Both the position numbers and the translations under genes were made by a program. Below, piece by piece: positions 53,599-62,182 of a stretch of 64,000 nt of DNA. Within the stretch, counting starts at the first letter, position 1; the number at the start of each line of letters is the position of its first letter. Source of the DNA: a virus; the IMG/VR virus record IMGVR_UViG_3300012920_009134, positions 35,732 to 99,731 of that record. One strand, written 5' to 3'. Below the pieces are notes generated by a model. It did not search any database. It was given only the letters and a program-made list of their open reading frames with translations, and was not told where the DNA came from.

Positions 53599-56500
53599 AT
53601 GAAGTTTGCCCATATTGCGGATACGCATATCCGCAACCTTAAGTTTCATTATGAATATAAAGAAGTATTTAAACAGTTGTACGCCTCTCTCAAAGAAGAG
53701 GGCGTAGACTACATTGTACACTGTGGAGATATTGCACATACAAAAACTCAGATCTCACCAGAGTTTGTTGATATGGCGAGAGATTTCTTTGAAAACCTTG
53801 CCGCTATAGCGCCAACCTACATAATTCTAGGCAATCATGACGGTAATCTCAAAAACAGCAGTCGTCAGGACGCCATATCGCCTATTGTGAAGGCGTTGGG
53901 TAATGAACGCATAGTATTACTCAAGAACGCTGGTGAACATCGCTTAGAGGGCGGGTTTTGCCTAAATGTTTTATCGGTGTTCGATGAAGAGAACTGGGTA
54001 GATCCTACCGACAGCGAAGCAGTGAACATTGCGTTATATCATGGCGCTATTGATAAATCTAAGACTGATCTTAATTGGACGTTAGGCGGAGATCATGATA
54101 TTGGAATCTTTGATAAGTTTGATTTCGCCTTCCTTGGAGATATTCATAAGACACAGATTCTCGATCGAGAGGGTCGCATTCGGTACGCCGGATCAACAGT
54201 ACAGCAAAACTTTGGAGAATCTTTGGACAAGGGGTATTTGCTTTGGGATATTGAAAATAAAGATGATTTTACATGTAAGTTGATCACGTTTAAGAATCCA
54301 CAACCATTTGTAACGATAAACCTTAACAAGGACGGATCACTCCCAGATGTTGATTTAGATCTATCAGAGGGATCTCGGGTTCGCTTAGTTGCAGACTCCA
54401 ACATATCTTTGGATGTTATGAGGAGGAGTGTTGATATTGCAAAGTTTAAGTTTAAACCAGAAAGCATAACATACCTGAATCGTGCGTCTAGCAAGGCATT
54501 GGATGTCGGTACCGAAACCGTAAAGCAGGAAGACCTCAGAAATATTAACGTGCAAAACAAACTCATAAAAGATTATCTTAAAGACTATGAGGTTGCGGAA
54601 GATGTCATGGAAAAGGTCGTAGCGATAAACTCTAGACTTAACAAGACGATAGAAGATTCCGAAGAGATTTACAGAAACATAAACTGGAGCATGCAATCTC
54701 TTGAGTGGAGTGGATTGTTTAATTATGGTGATAACAACAAGATAGACTTTACAAAGTTGGAAGGCATTGTTGGCATCTTTGGAAAGAACTTTTCAGGCAA
54801 GTCTTCTATTGTTGACAGTCTTTTGTATGCAGTTTACAACTCTACATCTAAATCAGTTAGAAAAAATCTCAATATGATAAATCAGAATATGGATGTTGGT
54901 TCTGCAAAAGCGACAATCAAAATTGCTGATAAAGAACTGAATATTGAGCGTATATCTGAGAAATACACCAAAAAACTCAAAGGTGTGGAGACCGAGGAAG
55001 CCAAGACGGATGTTGATTTTTATTCAAGTGATGCAATAGGAAACACCGAAAGTCTTAATGGCACATCCAGACAAGACACAGATAAAAATATTAGAAAGTA
55101 TTTTGGAAACCTAGATGATTTTCTGATGACCTCCATGGCGTCTCAGTTAGATTCTCTAACTTTTATCAATGAGGGATCAACAAAGAGAAAGGAAATACTC
55201 GCTAAATTTTTAGATTTAGAGATTTTTGATAGAAAGTTTAGGATGGCAAAAGAAGAGTCCGCTGATATTCGCGGAGCGTTAAAAAGATTAGAAGGTAATG
55301 ATTATGACGAACAAATTCAGCAAGCGACCGCTGTCTTGGTCGAAAAGAATAAGATTCTTAAGACAAATCAAGAAAGATGCACAAAGTTGGAGAGAGAAAT
55401 ACAACAACTCCAGGTCGAGATTTCTTCCATTCAGGTTAAGATTGACTCTGCACCAACTGAAATCATTGACCCCATCAAGATCAATATGGAGAAAGAAACT
55501 GCGTTTAGAAAGTTAAACAAACTTAAGAAACAGTTAGAAGAAAATAGAAAAGAAGACGCAAGTGCAAAAAGCAAATATGCAAAGATCTTAAAGTTCCTGG
55601 AAGAGTTTAATATCGAAGAGTACAAGCACAAGAGAGATCTTTACGCCAAAAGTAACGAAGAGTTACAAAGATTGATTTTAGAACTAGAAAAAGAATCAGG
55701 ACACAAGTCTCTCTTGATGTCAGAGCAGGATCGTGTCTGTTCTGACTGTCACCACATTATTGAAGAAACGATAAAAAAGAAAAGTTCAACCATTGGCAAC
55801 TTAGCGATGAAGATTAACACGATTGGTGAAGGTCATAACGCAGAAGAGCAAGCAAAGGTTATCGATTATCTTGACAAGTATCAGCAAGTAGAAGATAAGA
55901 AGATTGAGACATCTGAGCGCATTGCTAAACTGCAACTTATCATCGATAAGGGGATAAGTGATATTTCTGTTCAAGAATCTTCTCTAGAAAAGTTGAACTT
56001 GAAACTTAAAAAGTACAACGACAACAGAGAGGCAATAGAGAATCTGGAAGAACTTATACTGGAAAAGAAGAATCTAGAAAAACTTGCAAGCAAAAATAAG
56101 AGAGAATGTGATTTATGTAAGAAACAGACCAACAATCTTTTCAGAGAAGTTGGTTCTGCAGAACAACAGATTAAGAACCTGGAAAACGATAAAGAAGAAC
56201 TTGAGTCTTTGAGAACTGAGTTTGCTGCATACGAACTTTTTATGAGATGTTTTCATACAAACGGTATTTCGTATAACGTCATCAAAAACAGACTACCAGT
56301 TATTAACGAAGAGATCGCTAAGATCTTAACTGGTATTGTTGACTTCGAGGTGTTCATTCTTAACGAGGATAAAAAGTTAGACATCTTTATTAAGCACCCT
56401 AAGTTTGAACCTCGTCCATTAGAAATGGGATCAGGAGCAGAGAAAACCATAGCATCCATGGCCATCCGCCTTTCTTTGTTATCAGTTTCGAGTCTCCCGA

Positions 56501-56700
56501 AACCAGATATTTTTATTTTAGACGAACCTGGAACCGCTCTGGATGAGGATAATATGGAAGGTTTTGTAAGAATTATTGACATGGTGAAGTCATATTTTAA
56601 GACTGTTATCCTTATCTCGCACCTAGATACTCTTAAAGACGCAGTGGATACGCAGATCGTTATTGATAAGAAAAAAGGATTTGCCCATGTAAGTGTCTAA
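53599..56700 (+). CDS. Single-chain Mre11-Rad50 (SbcD-SbcC, T4 gp47-gp46) fusion
   Basis: A 1,033-residue protein joining two usually separate subunits. Residues 1-330 are the Mre11/SbcD nuclease: ADTHIRN at 7-13, HCGDIAHT at 41-48, LGNHDG at 77-82, ALYHGAID with H148, LGDIHKTQ at 179-186 and QNFGES at 203-208. Residues about 375-1,033 are the Rad50/SbcC ATPase: Walker A GKNFSGKSS at 395-403, long coiled coils from about 570, CSDC at 714-717, a second CDLC at 837-840, the ABC signature EMGSGAEKTIASMA near 942, and Walker B IFILDEPGTALDED near 972-985. The enzyme processes DNA ends for recombination-dependent replication in T4. SD GGAGGATAG precedes the ATG. The two CxxC motifs are unusual: Rad50 normally has one zinc hook. 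Confidence 0.9.
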   Translation: MKFAHIADTHIRNLKFHYEYKEVFKQLYASLKEEGVDYIVHCGDIAHTKTQISPEFVDMARDFFENLAAIAPTYIILGNHDGNLKNSSRQDAISPIVKALGNERIVLLKNAGEHRLEGGFCLNVLSVFDEENWVDPTDSEAVNIALYHGAIDKSKTDLNWTLGGDHDIGIFDKFDFAFLGDIHKTQILDREGRIRYAGSTVQQNFGESLDKGYLLWDIENKDDFTCKLITFKNPQPFVTINLNKDGSLPDVDLDLSEGSRVRLVADSNISLDVMRRSVDIAKFKFKPESITYLNRASSKALDVGTETVKQEDLRNINVQNKLIKDYLKDYEVAEDVMEKVVAINSRLNKTIEDSEEIYRNINWSMQSLEWSGLFNYGDNNKIDFTKLEGIVGIFGKNFSGKSSIVDSLLYAVYNSTSKSVRKNLNMINQNMDVGSAKATIKIADKELNIERISEKYTKKLKGVETEEAKTDVDFYSSDAIGNTESLNGTSRQDTDKNIRKYFGNLDDFLMTSMASQLDSLTFINEGSTKRKEILAKFLDLEIFDRKFRMAKEESADIRGALKRLEGNDYDEQIQQATAVLVEKNKILKTNQERCTKLEREIQQLQVEISSIQVKIDSAPTEIIDPIKINMEKETAFRKLNKLKKQLEENRKEDASAKSKYAKILKFLEEFNIEEYKHKRDLYAKSNEELQRLILELEKESGHKSLLMSEQDRVCSDCHHIIEETIKKKSSTIGNLAMKINTIGEGHNAEEQAKVIDYLDKYQQVEDKKIETSERIAKLQLIIDKGISDISVQESSLEKLNLKLKKYNDNREAIENLEELILEKKNLEKLASKNKRECDLCKKQTNNLFREVGSAEQQIKNLENDKEELESLRTEFAAYELFMRCFHTNGISYNVIKNRLPVINEEIAKILTGIVDFEVFILNEDKKLDIFIKHPKFEPRPLEMGSGAEKTIASMAIRLSLLSVSSLPKPDIFILDEPGTALDEDNMEGFVRIIDMVKSYFKTVILISHLDTLKDAVDTQIVIDKKKGFAHVSV

Positions 56701-56706
56701 GGAGGG
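56699..56706 (+). promoter_or_regulatory. Strong Shine-Dalgarno site choosing ATG 56714
   Basis: AAGGAGGG ends 8 bases before ATG 56714. A GTG at 56693 in the same frame lies upstream of it inside the end of the Mre11-Rad50 gene and is therefore unlikely to be the start. Confidence 0.6.
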
Positions 56707-56713
56707 TAACATT

Positions 56714-56911
56714 ATGACGGCAATTAAAGCATTTGCTGACAGACATGTGGAACGGTTTATTTCTAGAAAGTTTTTGGCGTGGTTGACTGCTACTGGATTG
56801 GCAGTTGCTGGTTCTCTTACATCTGGAGATTGGGTCGCCGTCACTCTTGCCTATATTGGTTCTCAGGCACTAGTTGACTTAGCAGTGCAGTGGAAGCACG
56901 GTCAAAAATAA
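56714..56911 (+). CDS. Small membrane protein, holin candidate
   Basis: A 65-residue protein with two hydrophobic segments, at about residues 20-36 (FLAWLTATGLAVAGSL) and 41-58 (WVAVTLAYIGSQALVDLAV), separated by SGD. It starts with a basic-aromatic stretch (ADRHVERFISRKF) and ends in a charged tail. Two membrane spans with short ends fit a class II holin, but many small phage membrane proteins look like this. The following genes encode an N-terminally anchored coiled-coil protein and an exported coiled-coil protein, which strengthens a lysis reading. No endolysin lies next to it. Confidence 0.55.
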   Translation: MTAIKAFADRHVERFISRKFLAWLTATGLAVAGSLTSGDWVAVTLAYIGSQALVDLAVQWKHGQK

Positions 56912-56918
56912 TCTCAAA

Positions 56919-57305
56919 ATGTATCACATAAAAGTCATATGGGTCTGGTTAAGACAGAACTGGAAGATTCCTTTTCTTGTTTTGTGGTCTATTGTTGTTT
57001 GGGCAATTTCTAGAAAGAATGCCCAGGCGGCGATGGATGTACTTGACGCAAGAAAAGAGTCGTATGAAAAACAAATCGTATCTTTAAAAGAGAACCACAA
57101 AAAAGAATTAACAAAGAGAGATTTATTAGTCAAGCAATATCATGACACCATTAAAAAAATAGAAGAAAAGCACAAAGAGAAAAGTGCTATACTTACTAAA
57201 AAGAACAAACAAAGAGTAAAGCAGATAATAGAGGAAACAGAAGGAGATTCGGATGCAGTTGAGAAAAGGATTGAAGAACTTTTTAATCTTTCTGATCTTA
57301 ATTAG
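56919..57305 (+). CDS. Membrane-anchored coiled-coil protein, i-spanin-like
   Basis: A 128-residue protein. Residues 12-29 are hydrophobic (QNWKIPFLVLWSIVVWAI), followed by a basic-to-acidic helical region from 38 to 120 full of Lys and Glu with heptad spacing. This N-in, C-out topology is that of inner-membrane spanins (Rz). The following gene overlaps it by 53 bases in another frame, also seen in Rz/Rz1 pairs. A spanin role is a hypothesis: the candidate partner lacks a clear lipobox. Confidence 0.5.
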   Translation: MYHIKVIWVWLRQNWKIPFLVLWSIVVWAISRKNAQAAMDVLDARKESYEKQIVSLKENHKKELTKRDLLVKQYHDTIKKIEEKHKEKSAILTKKNKQRVKQIIEETEGDSDAVEKRIEELFNLSDLN

Positions 57306-57693
57306 TTTTACTGCTGCCCAGGCGACACCTCACATACAGAAGGTTAATAAAGGCGACCCAGCACTTTTTGCGGGGTGGTGCTTGAGCAATGCAGCAATGG
57401 CAAAGATTATTGCAGACAAAGAGCAGGAAGAAGACCGCTGTCAACTAAAAATCGAAACAGAGGTTGATAAGTGGAAGGCAAAATATCACTTAGAGGTTAG
57501 TAACCTTGATCTAAGAATACAGAGTTTAGAAGAAGAGTTAGACACAACTATTTCAATAAAGAATGAAGAGATAAAGAAGTTGGAAAAAGTTGCACTTGAG
57601 AGACCAAATGATTATTGGTATTTGTTCACAGCAGGCGGTTTTGTTGTTGGCGCATCTGCTGTTTTGGGTATCTGGGTGTTGGTAGGCAAGTGA
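57253..57693 (+). CDS. Exported coiled-coil protein with C-terminal membrane segment
   Basis: A 146-residue protein with SD AAGGAGAT 6 bases before ATG. Residues 1-23 look like a signal peptide (basic RKGLK then NFLIFLILISFTAAQA). A coiled coil runs from about 55 to 110, and residues 126-145 are hydrophobic (GGFVVGASAVLGIWVLVG), ending in a lysine. One-chain exported proteins with a C-terminal span resemble unimolecular spanins, but those begin with a lipobox, and here the only nearby cysteine (C43 in FAGWC) does not fit it. It shares 53 bases with the upstream gene and 4 with the next one. Confidence 0.5.
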   Translation: MQLRKGLKNFLIFLILISFTAAQATPHIQKVNKGDPALFAGWCLSNAAMAKIIADKEQEEDRCQLKIETEVDKWKAKYHLEVSNLDLRIQSLEEELDTTISIKNEEIKKLEKVALERPNDYWYLFTAGGFVVGASAVLGIWVLVGK

Positions 57694-58097
57694 AAAAAAA
57701 TCAAGATCCAAACTTTATTGTAAAGTTAGAAAAAGCAATATCGCAGCGATGGGGAGAAGAAGCAATTGAAAATCCAAAAAAACATTGGACCCCTGAAAAA
57801 GAGCAAAAGCACGAAGAAGAAGTAAAAGAATTTTATAAAAGAAAGTTTTTTAAAGATGAGAAAAACTCGAAAGAAAACTACAAAGGGTTTTTAGTCACAA
57901 AAAAACTACTTACTAGAGAAAACGAAAGGGATTGTCCGGTTTGTCAATCTTACTCTTTCTCCACCAGAGACGATATGTATATGGCAAGATTTGATTGCTG
58001 TTTCAGTTGTTATGTACAGTGGGTAGAAGGAAGAGAAGATAGGTGGAAATCAGGTTGGCGACCCACAGAGGAGCAAATAAATGGCAACAACACTTGA
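57690..58097 (+). CDS. Small zinc-binding protein, unknown
   Basis: A 135-residue protein read from GTG 57690, which overlaps the previous stop in a GTGA; the longer open frame upstream lies in another gene and is not needed. Residues 1-75 are charged and helical. The second half contains CPVCQ and CCFSCY, a four-cysteine zinc-binding pattern, with aromatic residues around DDMYMARFD and WKSGWRP. No known family. It lies just before the packaging genes. Confidence 0.6.
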   Translation: MKKNQDPNFIVKLEKAISQRWGEEAIENPKKHWTPEKEQKHEEEVKEFYKRKFFKDEKNSKENYKGFLVTKKLLTRENERDCPVCQSYSFSTRDDMYMARFDCCFSCYVQWVEGREDRWKSGWRPTEEQINGNNT

Positions 58098-58629
58098 AAT
58101 TATTAACGGCATTTCGCATGTATTGGCAAAAGGTTACGATGGAGCACTCGACGAGAACGACGAACCTTTAAAGGTAGGTCTGAAAAGGGAGGAGGGGAAT
58201 CCACTCATTGATCCGAGAGTGGTTGATGGATTTGGAGTAAAGTTTGAATCAAACTGCATATGCATTACATACTCTAGTGAAGTAAAACTAAAGGAAGTGT
58301 ATGGTGGATCATTAGAGAACGATGTATCATCTAAGATTTCTGATGTCGCTGCATTTATTAAGAAAGAGTACAGAACACTAACGAAGAGTGGTTTGACTCT
58401 AACTGCAGACGGAGAAGTTAATGTCCTTGTGCAACCTGTTTCTAGGGTAAGAACTTTAGTCACGGCCGTTCAAAAGTTCAAGATTGGCGGTATTGAAGAA
58501 CAACCTAACGAAAGAGAAGCGATAGGCATTCCAACAACCCCTGAAGCAAAGAAGACACCTAACGATAAAAGAAAAGCAGACCCATTTGAGGTCTTTAAGG
58601 CATATGATTTCGCAAACAGGAAGAGATGA
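58081..58629 (+). CDS. Unknown protein upstream of terminase
   Basis: A 182-residue protein with a mixed alpha/beta pattern: ATTLEIINGISHVLAKGYDGA at the start, a GGSLENDVSSKISDVAAFIKKEY helix, a TLTADGEVNVLVQPVS strand pair, and a charged C-terminus (KKTPNDKRKADPFEVFKAYD). It directly precedes and overlaps the large terminase gene by 4 bases. A terminase small subunit would fit the place, but the fold expected for gp16 (coiled coil) is not evident. Reported as unknown. Confidence 0.6.
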   Translation: MATTLEIINGISHVLAKGYDGALDENDEPLKVGLKREEGNPLIDPRVVDGFGVKFESNCICITYSSEVKLKEVYGGSLENDVSSKISDVAAFIKKEYRTLTKSGLTLTADGEVNVLVQPVSRVRTLVTAVQKFKIGGIEEQPNEREAIGIPTTPEAKKTPNDKRKADPFEVFKAYDFANRKR

Positions 58630-60212
58630 GTTCGGTTCTATCTAAGAAAGAAATAATGCGAGAAATAGTTAAGTCGGGTCGTGATCCAAACTATTTCATC
58701 ACTAACTATGCAAAAATCACTCACCCACTAAAAGGATTGATACCGTTCAAGACTTATCCCTTTCAGAAGGATGCACTAAAGAATTTTGAAGATCATCGAT
58801 TCAACATTGTTCTTAAGGCGCGACAGTTGGGTTTATCTACTGTAACGGCAGCATATGTTGTATGGTTGATGATGTTCCACAAAGAAAAGAACGTGCTTGT
58901 ATTGGCAACAAAGTTTGGTACAGCAGCAAACCTCGTAAAGAAGGTAAAAACTATTATGAGGAACTGCCCAGATTGGATTAGGATAGCGCAAGTATCTGTT
59001 GACAACAGAACGTCATTTGAGTTAACAAACGGTTCGCAAATAAAAGCATCCTCTACTTCGGGCGACGCAGGTCGTTCAGAAGCGCTGTCTCTTTTGGTAG
59101 TGGACGAAGCAGCACACGTCGAAGGTTTAGATGAACTTTGGACCGGTCTCTACCCTACGCTATCAACAGGTGGTCGATGCATTGCTTTATCGACACCAAA
59201 TGGTGTTGGCAACTGGTTTCACAAAACGTATGTGGATGCAGAGAGTGGGACTAATGATTTTTTCTCCATGAACTTACCCTGGGATGTACATCCAGACAGA
59301 GATCAGGATTGGTTTGACAAAGAAACAAAGAATATGTCCCGCCGCCAGATAGCACAGGAACTAGAATGCAATTTTAACATGTCAGGCGAAACCGTTTTCC
59401 ATCCAGAAAAGATGGAACAGATAAGACAGTTTATGACTGAACCAAAATACAAGACAGGTTTTGATAGAAACTATTGGATTTGGAAAGAAGCAGAACCGGG
59501 AGTGCCATATTTGTTGAGCGCTGACGTAGCAAGAGGTGACGGAAAAGACTTTTCTGTGTTCCACATATTCGATACACTAAATATGGATATTGTAGCAGAG
59601 TATCAGGGTAGAGTGACACCAGATATCTTTTCGCAGATCCTGTTCGATGCAGGTAGAGAATACGGAGATTGCATGATAGTTGTAGAAAATAATACAGTTG
59701 GTTTCGCAGTTCTTGACAAACTCTTAGAAATGCAGTATCCTAATATATACCACTCAATTAAGTCATCGCATGAGTATGTAGACCAGGTTACTGCAGAAGC
59801 AGCATCAAACGCCGTTGCAGGATTTACTACAAGTCAAAAGACTAGACCTTTGATTGTGGCAAAGTTAGAGGAATTTGTAAGAAATGAACTAATTACGATA
59901 AATTCTCCTCGTCTTTATAATGAGATGAAGACTTTTATCTGGAACAACGGAAGACCAGAGGCGATGCGATCGTACAACGATGACTTGATTATGGCGTGCG
60001 CTATTGGATGTTGGGTGAGGGATACTGCTTTGATAGAGAATAAGAGAAACATTGAATACAACAAAGCATTTCTTGCTACAATGATGGCGGCAAAAACTAA
60101 AATGAACACTACAATAAAAGGTATGCATGGATATGAGGGCGATAGCGTTTTTGAGAAAAAGAAGAAACATTCTCAAACCTACGACCAATTTCCTTGGTTA
60201 TTTAAAGGATAA
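58626..60212 (+). CDS. 17: Large terminase, gp17-like packaging ATPase/nuclease
   Basis: A 528-residue terminase (T4 gp17: 610). ATPase: adenine/Q motif FQKDALKNF near 41, Walker A KARQLGLST at 64-72, a WLMMFHKEKNVLVLATKFGTA motor segment, Walker B LLVVDEAAH at about 156-164, and the ALSTPNGVGNWFH coupling motif. Nuclease (RNase H-like): SADVARGDGKDFS near 300, VVENNTVG near 351 and YNDDLIMACA near 451 supply the acidic metal site. It pumps and cuts concatemeric DNA at the portal. The portal gene begins 5 bases downstream. Assignment is firm. Confidence 0.95.
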   Translation: MSSVLSKKEIMREIVKSGRDPNYFITNYAKITHPLKGLIPFKTYPFQKDALKNFEDHRFNIVLKARQLGLSTVTAAYVVWLMMFHKEKNVLVLATKFGTAANLVKKVKTIMRNCPDWIRIAQVSVDNRTSFELTNGSQIKASSTSGDAGRSEALSLLVVDEAAHVEGLDELWTGLYPTLSTGGRCIALSTPNGVGNWFHKTYVDAESGTNDFFSMNLPWDVHPDRDQDWFDKETKNMSRRQIAQELECNFNMSGETVFHPEKMEQIRQFMTEPKYKTGFDRNYWIWKEAEPGVPYLLSADVARGDGKDFSVFHIFDTLNMDIVAEYQGRVTPDIFSQILFDAGREYGDCMIVVENNTVGFAVLDKLLEMQYPNIYHSIKSSHEYVDQVTAEAASNAVAGFTTSQKTRPLIVAKLEEFVRNELITINSPRLYNEMKTFIWNNGRPEAMRSYNDDLIMACAIGCWVRDTALIENKRNIEYNKAFLATMMAAKTKMNTTIKGMHGYEGDSVFEKKKKHSQTYDQFPWLFKG

Positions 60213-60217
60213 ATAAA

Positions 60218-62182
60218 ATGGCAGGCGGAAGAAAACAAAACCCAAAAAACGCACAAAGCACTCTGTTTAAGAAGTTAACTAGACTCTTATCTGGACCAAT
60301 TGTAAACTACAGAACTCAAACAGCAAGAAGACTCAGAAGACGCCAGTTAGATAAGTATGCTAATAAGTTTTTATCTACCAGCGGAAAGCAGTTTAAGAGA
60401 ATGGATTACAATCCGTTTGCTGGATTGTACTCTGGACAACAAGGCAATCAAAGTAGACTAGAGAGGTATGTAGATTTTGATCAAATGGAATACACACCGG
60501 AGTGCGCATCAGCACTCGATATCTATGCGGATGAAATGACAAACCACAGTGCAATGTCTCCGCTTATGACTATTGACTGCAACAATGAAGAGATTAAAGG
60601 TATCTTATCGGCGCTATATTTTAATATCATGAATGTTGAATACAACATTTTTGGTTGGTGCCGTACGATGGTTAAATATGGAGATTTTTTCTTATACCTT
60701 GACATTGATGATGTCCTCGGCATTAAGAGCGTTATAGGTCTACCAGGTCAGGAGATCGAAAGATTAGAAGGTGAAGACAAGTCGAATCCAAATTATTGCC
60801 AGTTCCAGTGGAACTCGGCAGGACTTACTTTTGAGAACTGGCAGATTGGACATTTTAGAATTCTAGGTAATGATAAGTATACCCCCTATGGTACTTCTGT
60901 TCTGGAACCCGCCCGACGTATTTGGCGACAAATGACTTTGCTTGAAGATGCGATGATGGCGTATCGTATTGTGCGATCTCCCGAGAGAAGAGTGTTTTAT
61001 ATTGACGTTGGTAATATACCCCCAACAGATATTGAACAGTATATGCAAAAAGTTATGACCTCTATGAAGAGAAACCAGGTAGTTGATTCTGCATCTGGTC
61101 GTGTTGATCTAAGATACAATCCAATGTCTGTGGATGAAGATTACTTTATTCCTACTCGCGCAGGGTCTTCTTCGAGAGTGGAAAGTCTACCAGGAGGTAC
61201 ATATACTGGTGATATTGACGACGTTAAATATCTTCGAGACAAGTTGTTTTCAGCACTAAAGATTCCAGGATCTTATTTAACCAGCACAAATGCCGAAGCA
61301 GGCGGTGGAGAAGACGCCACAACACTTGCGCAAAAGGACATTAGATTTGCCAGAACAGTTCAGAGACTTCAACGATCTGTAGTCACTGAGATGGAAAAGA
61401 TTGGTATTGTTCACCTCTACACCCTTGGGTATCGTGGAGAAGACTTGGTTAATTTTAAACTGAAACTCAACAGTCCATCCAAGATTGCTGAACTACAAGA
61501 ACTTGAACACTGGAAGACCAAGTTTGATGTTGCCTCTACTGCTACTGAAGGATTCTTTAGTCGTCAGTGGATTGCCGCTCACCTGTTCAACATGACTGAA
61601 GAAGAGTTTGTTAAGAACCAGAGGCAGATGTACTACGATAGACAGTTTGACGCAAGACTTGAGGCAGCAGCAGAGCAGGCACAAGCAGAAGCAACACCAT
61701 CGGGTGGTGAAGGTGAGGAAGACTTACTCGGTGGAGATCTTGGTACTGATGGCGAAGGCGGCGAAGGCATTGATCTTACGGGTGGCGAAGATGCTCTCGG
61801 TGGCGGCGAAGACCTTGGCGGTGATGTAGGGGGAGAAGAGGATACCGGCGCTCTACTCGCAGCACCAGGTTCAAGAGAAGATACGTTTGACGATAAGCAC
61901 AAGAGAGCAAAGGGCAAGATTCATATCACAAAACAAATGACTGGTGAGAGAGATAAACGAGATCACGGAGGTCGATCTCAGTCTTACAGGACTGTGCCGG
62001 GATATAAGAAACTAAAATCTTTATCAAGAGGAGTAGTAGAGGAGGATAAGCAGAGACTTTCAGAGTCTAACGATACTACTTACTATAGTGAAGAAGAGAA
62101 CATATTTTCTTTAAATAGGGAAGTATCGGATCTGATTAGCGAATTACAAAATAGGAAATCCAAAAATGAGACTGAAGCATAA
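60218..62182 (+). CDS. 20: Portal protein, gp20-like
   Basis: A 654-residue portal protein (T4 gp20: 524). Family segments: RLERYVDFDQMEYTPECASALDIYADE, the VKYGDFFLYLDID strand, the TPYGTSVLEPARRIWRQMTLLEDAMM stem helix, RSPERRVFYIDVGN, and KYLRDKLFSALKIPGSYL. The tail of the protein differs: residues about 490-550 are Gly/Glu/Asp-rich, followed by a charged helical end with HKRAKGKIHITKQM. This extra 100-150 residues sits where the portal crown would project into the head. The portal starts 5 bases after the terminase stop and overlaps the next gene by 17. Confidence 0.93.
   Translation: MAGGRKQNPKNAQSTLFKKLTRLLSGPIVNYRTQTARRLRRRQLDKYANKFLSTSGKQFKRMDYNPFAGLYSGQQGNQSRLERYVDFDQMEYTPECASALDIYADEMTNHSAMSPLMTIDCNNEEIKGILSALYFNIMNVEYNIFGWCRTMVKYGDFFLYLDIDDVLGIKSVIGLPGQEIERLEGEDKSNPNYCQFQWNSAGLTFENWQIGHFRILGNDKYTPYGTSVLEPARRIWRQMTLLEDAMMAYRIVRSPERRVFYIDVGNIPPTDIEQYMQKVMTSMKRNQVVDSASGRVDLRYNPMSVDEDYFIPTRAGSSSRVESLPGGTYTGDIDDVKYLRDKLFSALKIPGSYLTSTNAEAGGGEDATTLAQKDIRFARTVQRLQRSVVTEMEKIGIVHLYTLGYRGEDLVNFKLKLNSPSKIAELQELEHWKTKFDVASTATEGFFSRQWIAAHLFNMTEEEFVKNQRQMYYDRQFDARLEAAAEQAQAEATPSGGEGEEDLLGGDLGTDGEGGEGIDLTGGEDALGGGEDLGGDVGGEEDTGALLAAPGSREDTFDDKHKRAKGKIHITKQMTGERDKRDHGGRSQSYRTVPGYKKLKSLSRGVVEEDKQRLSESNDTTYYSEEENIFSLNREVSDLISELQNRKSKNETEA

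Noticed and set aside
57615-57689. Upstream extension of the zinc protein
   Set aside because: The extra residues are arginine/cysteine-rich and lie within the previous gene; GTG 57,690 forms a GTGA overlap typical of this genome.
60208-60215. GATAAATA, resembling the T4 late promoter TATAAATA, before the portal gene
   Set aside because: Transcription would start near 60,221, after the portal ATG at 60,218, and the bases are explained by the terminase stop codon and the spacer.
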